Shown piece after piece: positions 62,488 through 64,000 of a DNA stretch of 64,000 nucleotides. The stretch spans positions 1,922,001-1,986,000 of the forward strand of contig CP121337.1 in NCBI GenBank assembly GCA_043554545.1, given 5' to 3'. The translations under genes were made by a program, and so were the position numbers. The notes beneath the pieces are model-generated. The model did not search any database. It saw nothing but the letters and a program-made list of their open reading frames with translations, and was not told the DNA's origin. Position 1 is the first letter of the stretch; each line of letters begins with the position of its first letter. This stretch comes from UBA7330 sp043554545. GTDB taxonomy: Bacteria > Bacteroidota > Bacteroidia > Cytophagales > Cyclobacteriaceae.

Positions 62488-64000
62488 TTACTCATTCGAA
62501 CCGATATTTCCCTGAGCTACAATGGTCGGCAACTGATCAATCGCCAAGTGTACATTGATATATCCATCAATGGTTAAAATTTCGTCGTAAGTTAGCGCGG
62601 TTCCATCATCTAACGCTGCAACATTGGTTTTGCTCATTCCGGACGTACCATCAATATCGTTAAATGAGAAGATGATCCCTCCCCCTTCAGCAACGGAATT
62701 GGCATGAATGTGCGCAGGATGAGATCCATCTACAGGTGTATTTACCAATGAAATTAGAGCAAGTGCTTCACCATTTATTCTTTGAGAAAACGTAGCAGTA
62801 CCGCTGATTCCAACAACATCTTTTTCAACCAGGTCATAAACCACAGACTCTCCCGTTAATTCATTTTGTCCAATATCGCCTTGCGCTACTATAGTAGACA
62901 TTTGATCACTTGCCAAATGGACATTGATATATCCATCTAAACTTAAAATATCACTATAAGTAAGCGCCGTTCCATCATCTAGCGCTGCTACATTTGTTTT
63001 GCTCATTCCAGACGTGCCGTCAACAGGGTTGAATGAAAATAGTATACCACCTCCTTCTACGGCCGTATTGGCATGGATGTGTGCCGGATGAGTTCCACCT
63101 TCAGGTGTGTTGTCTAATGACAACATAGCAAGTGCCTCACCATTTACCCTTTCATAAAAAGTCGCAAAACCACTGATGCCAGCCACAGCACTTTCACTTA
63201 ACTCATATGCTTTCATCTCTCCAGTCAATTCATTTTGCCCAATATCGCCTTGTGCTACGATAGTAGACATTTGATCACTTGCTAAATGGACATTAATGTA
63301 TCCATCTAAACTTAAAACATCTTCGTAGGTAAGCGCTGCTCCATCATCTAAGGCTGCCACATTTGTTTCACTGATTCCGGTAGTGCCGTCTACAGCATTA
63401 AATGAGAATATGATCCCACCACCTTCTGCAGCACTGTTGGCATGTATATGAGCAGGATGAGATCCACCTTCTGGGGTATTATCTAGTGCCAATTCAGCAA
63501 GGGCTTCCCCGTTAGCTCTTTCCATAAAAGTTGCAATTCCGCTGATACCAACCACAGCACTTTCACCTAAATCATACTCCTTCGACTCTCCTGTTAGTTC
63601 ATTTTGTCCGATGTCTCCCTGAGCAACAATTGTAGACATTTCATCACTTGCTAAGTGGACATTGATATATCCATCTATGGTCAGGATATCATCGTAAGTG
63701 AGCGCTGTACCGTCATCCAATGCGGAAATGTTCGTTTTGCTTATTCCGGATGTGCCATCTACCGGGTTAAATGAGAAGATGATACCTCCACCCTCTACTG
63801 CTGTATTGGCATGGATATGCGCAGGATGAGATCCACCATCAGGCGTATTTACTAACGAAATCTCGGCAAGTGCTTCACCATTTAGCCTCTCATAAAAAGT
63901 TGCTGATCCGTTAATGCCGTCGACAGCTTTGTCATCCAGTTCAAAGTCTTTTGATTCCCCTGTTAATTCATTTTGTCCAATGTCACCCTGGGCGACGATT
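62488..64000 (-). CDS. CHRD-repeat protein, N-terminus outside the window
   Basis: The frame is open from the right edge to a stop at 62488-62490 (504 codons), with no start visible. It consists of four near-identical units of about 119 residues and a short final stub. Each unit has HPAHIHANTAVEGGGI (H-x2-HIHAN), VDGTSGMSKTNVAALDDG, LSLDGYINVHLASDQMSTIV and AQGDIGQNELTGE. This is the CHRD domain, known from chordin and found in exported bacterial proteins, with no settled function. A terminator follows the stop. Confidence 0.88.
   Translation of the reverse strand, partial: IVAQGDIGQNELTGESKDFELDDKAVDGINGSATFYERLNGEALAEISLVNTPDGGSHPAHIHANTAVEGGGIIFSFNPVDGTSGISKTNISALDDGTALTYDDILTIDGYINVHLASDEMSTIVAQGDIGQNELTGESKEYDLGESAVVGISGIATFMERANGEALAELALDNTPEGGSHPAHIHANSAAEGGGIIFSFNAVDGTTGISETNVAALDDGAALTYEDVLSLDGYINVHLASDQMSTIVAQGDIGQNELTGEMKAYELSESAVAGISGFATFYERVNGEALAMLSLDNTPEGGTHPAHIHANTAVEGGGILFSFNPVDGTSGMSKTNVAALDDGTALTYSDILSLDGYINVHLASDQMSTIVAQGDIGQNELTGESVVYDLVEKDVVGISGTATFSQRINGEALALISLVNTPVDGSHPAHIHANSVAEGGGIIFSFNDIDGTSGMSKTNVAALDDGTALTYDEILTIDGYINVHLAIDQLPTIVAQGNIGSNE

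Overview
The window looks like a chromosomal segment of a Bacteroidota bacterium, most likely a free-living (probably marine) member of the Cytophagales. The AT-rich DNA has genes without Shine-Dalgarno sequences, candidate promoters resemble the Bacteroidota TTTG / TAnnTTTG pattern, several genes have no ATG and appear to start with TTG, and families typical of the phylum occur (DUF6029, DUF4833, AraC regulators with a TolB-like/TPR front end, barrel proteins ending in an aromatic residue). No rRNA, tRNA, CRISPR array, prophage or complete insertion sequence was seen. The assignment below phylum level is inference.

Layout. 1-2610 (minus): a run of OB-fold, YceI, FMN-reductase, thioredoxin and DUF4833 genes. 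2872-4995 (plus): DoxX-like, TAXI solute-binding lipoprotein and YHS protein. 5042-5909: ECF sigma factor with zinc-type anti-sigma. 5995-6830: gene-free, with a GC-rich hairpin island and copy A of a dispersed repeat. 6829-16869: mostly secreted or envelope genes (L,D-transpeptidase, S10 carboxypeptidase, BNR propeller, another propeller, GreB, two barrel proteins, S33-like hydrolase). 17143-24309: FIST sensor, TolB-like/TPR/AraC regulator, CPBP protease, two class C serine hydrolases, SDR protein. 24320-24585: copy B of the dispersed repeat. 24661-29789: FKBP, a zeta-toxin-like kinase with an overlapping micro-ORF, Gfo/Idh/MocA, DoxX, a lectin-like lipoprotein and a 35-residue basic protein. 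30189-32810: redoxin-TlpA-DUF6029 operon.

From 33000 to 39000 the DNA is rich in wreckage: an IS3 transposase remnant, a broken second greB, a remnant of a membrane protein whose sister copy lies at 61768, and a PAS fragment, mixed with intact genes (DUF427, AsmA-like, ArsP-type permease plus thioredoxin). 38956-47636 carries an orphan PAS histidine kinase, SPOR protein, DUF2797, an MltF-like transglycosylase, small unknown proteins, an ArsR/SRPBCC pair, a dead prohibitin gene and a HiPIP. 47878-48785 is a four-unit, about 241-bp tandem array. A propeller/HEAT gene separates it from a diverged copy of the same unit at about 51200. 51536-57444 holds an amidohydrolase, DUF423, hydrolase, YwbE, VIT-family transporter and CPA1 antiporter. 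57506-61649 is an unrecognised secreted-protein operon next to an AraC regulator. A chimeric double pseudogene (61768-62314) and the end of a CHRD-repeat protein close the window.

The most distinctive observation is a shared regulatory block, about 61 bp in one copy and 66 bp in the other, upstream of two unrelated genes (16986-17046 and 22217-22282). It implies a common transcription factor; the regulator at 18382, which lies between them, is one candidate. The repeat array, the dispersed repeat with internal 22-bp triplets, and the duplicated pseudogenes point to active genome rearrangement.
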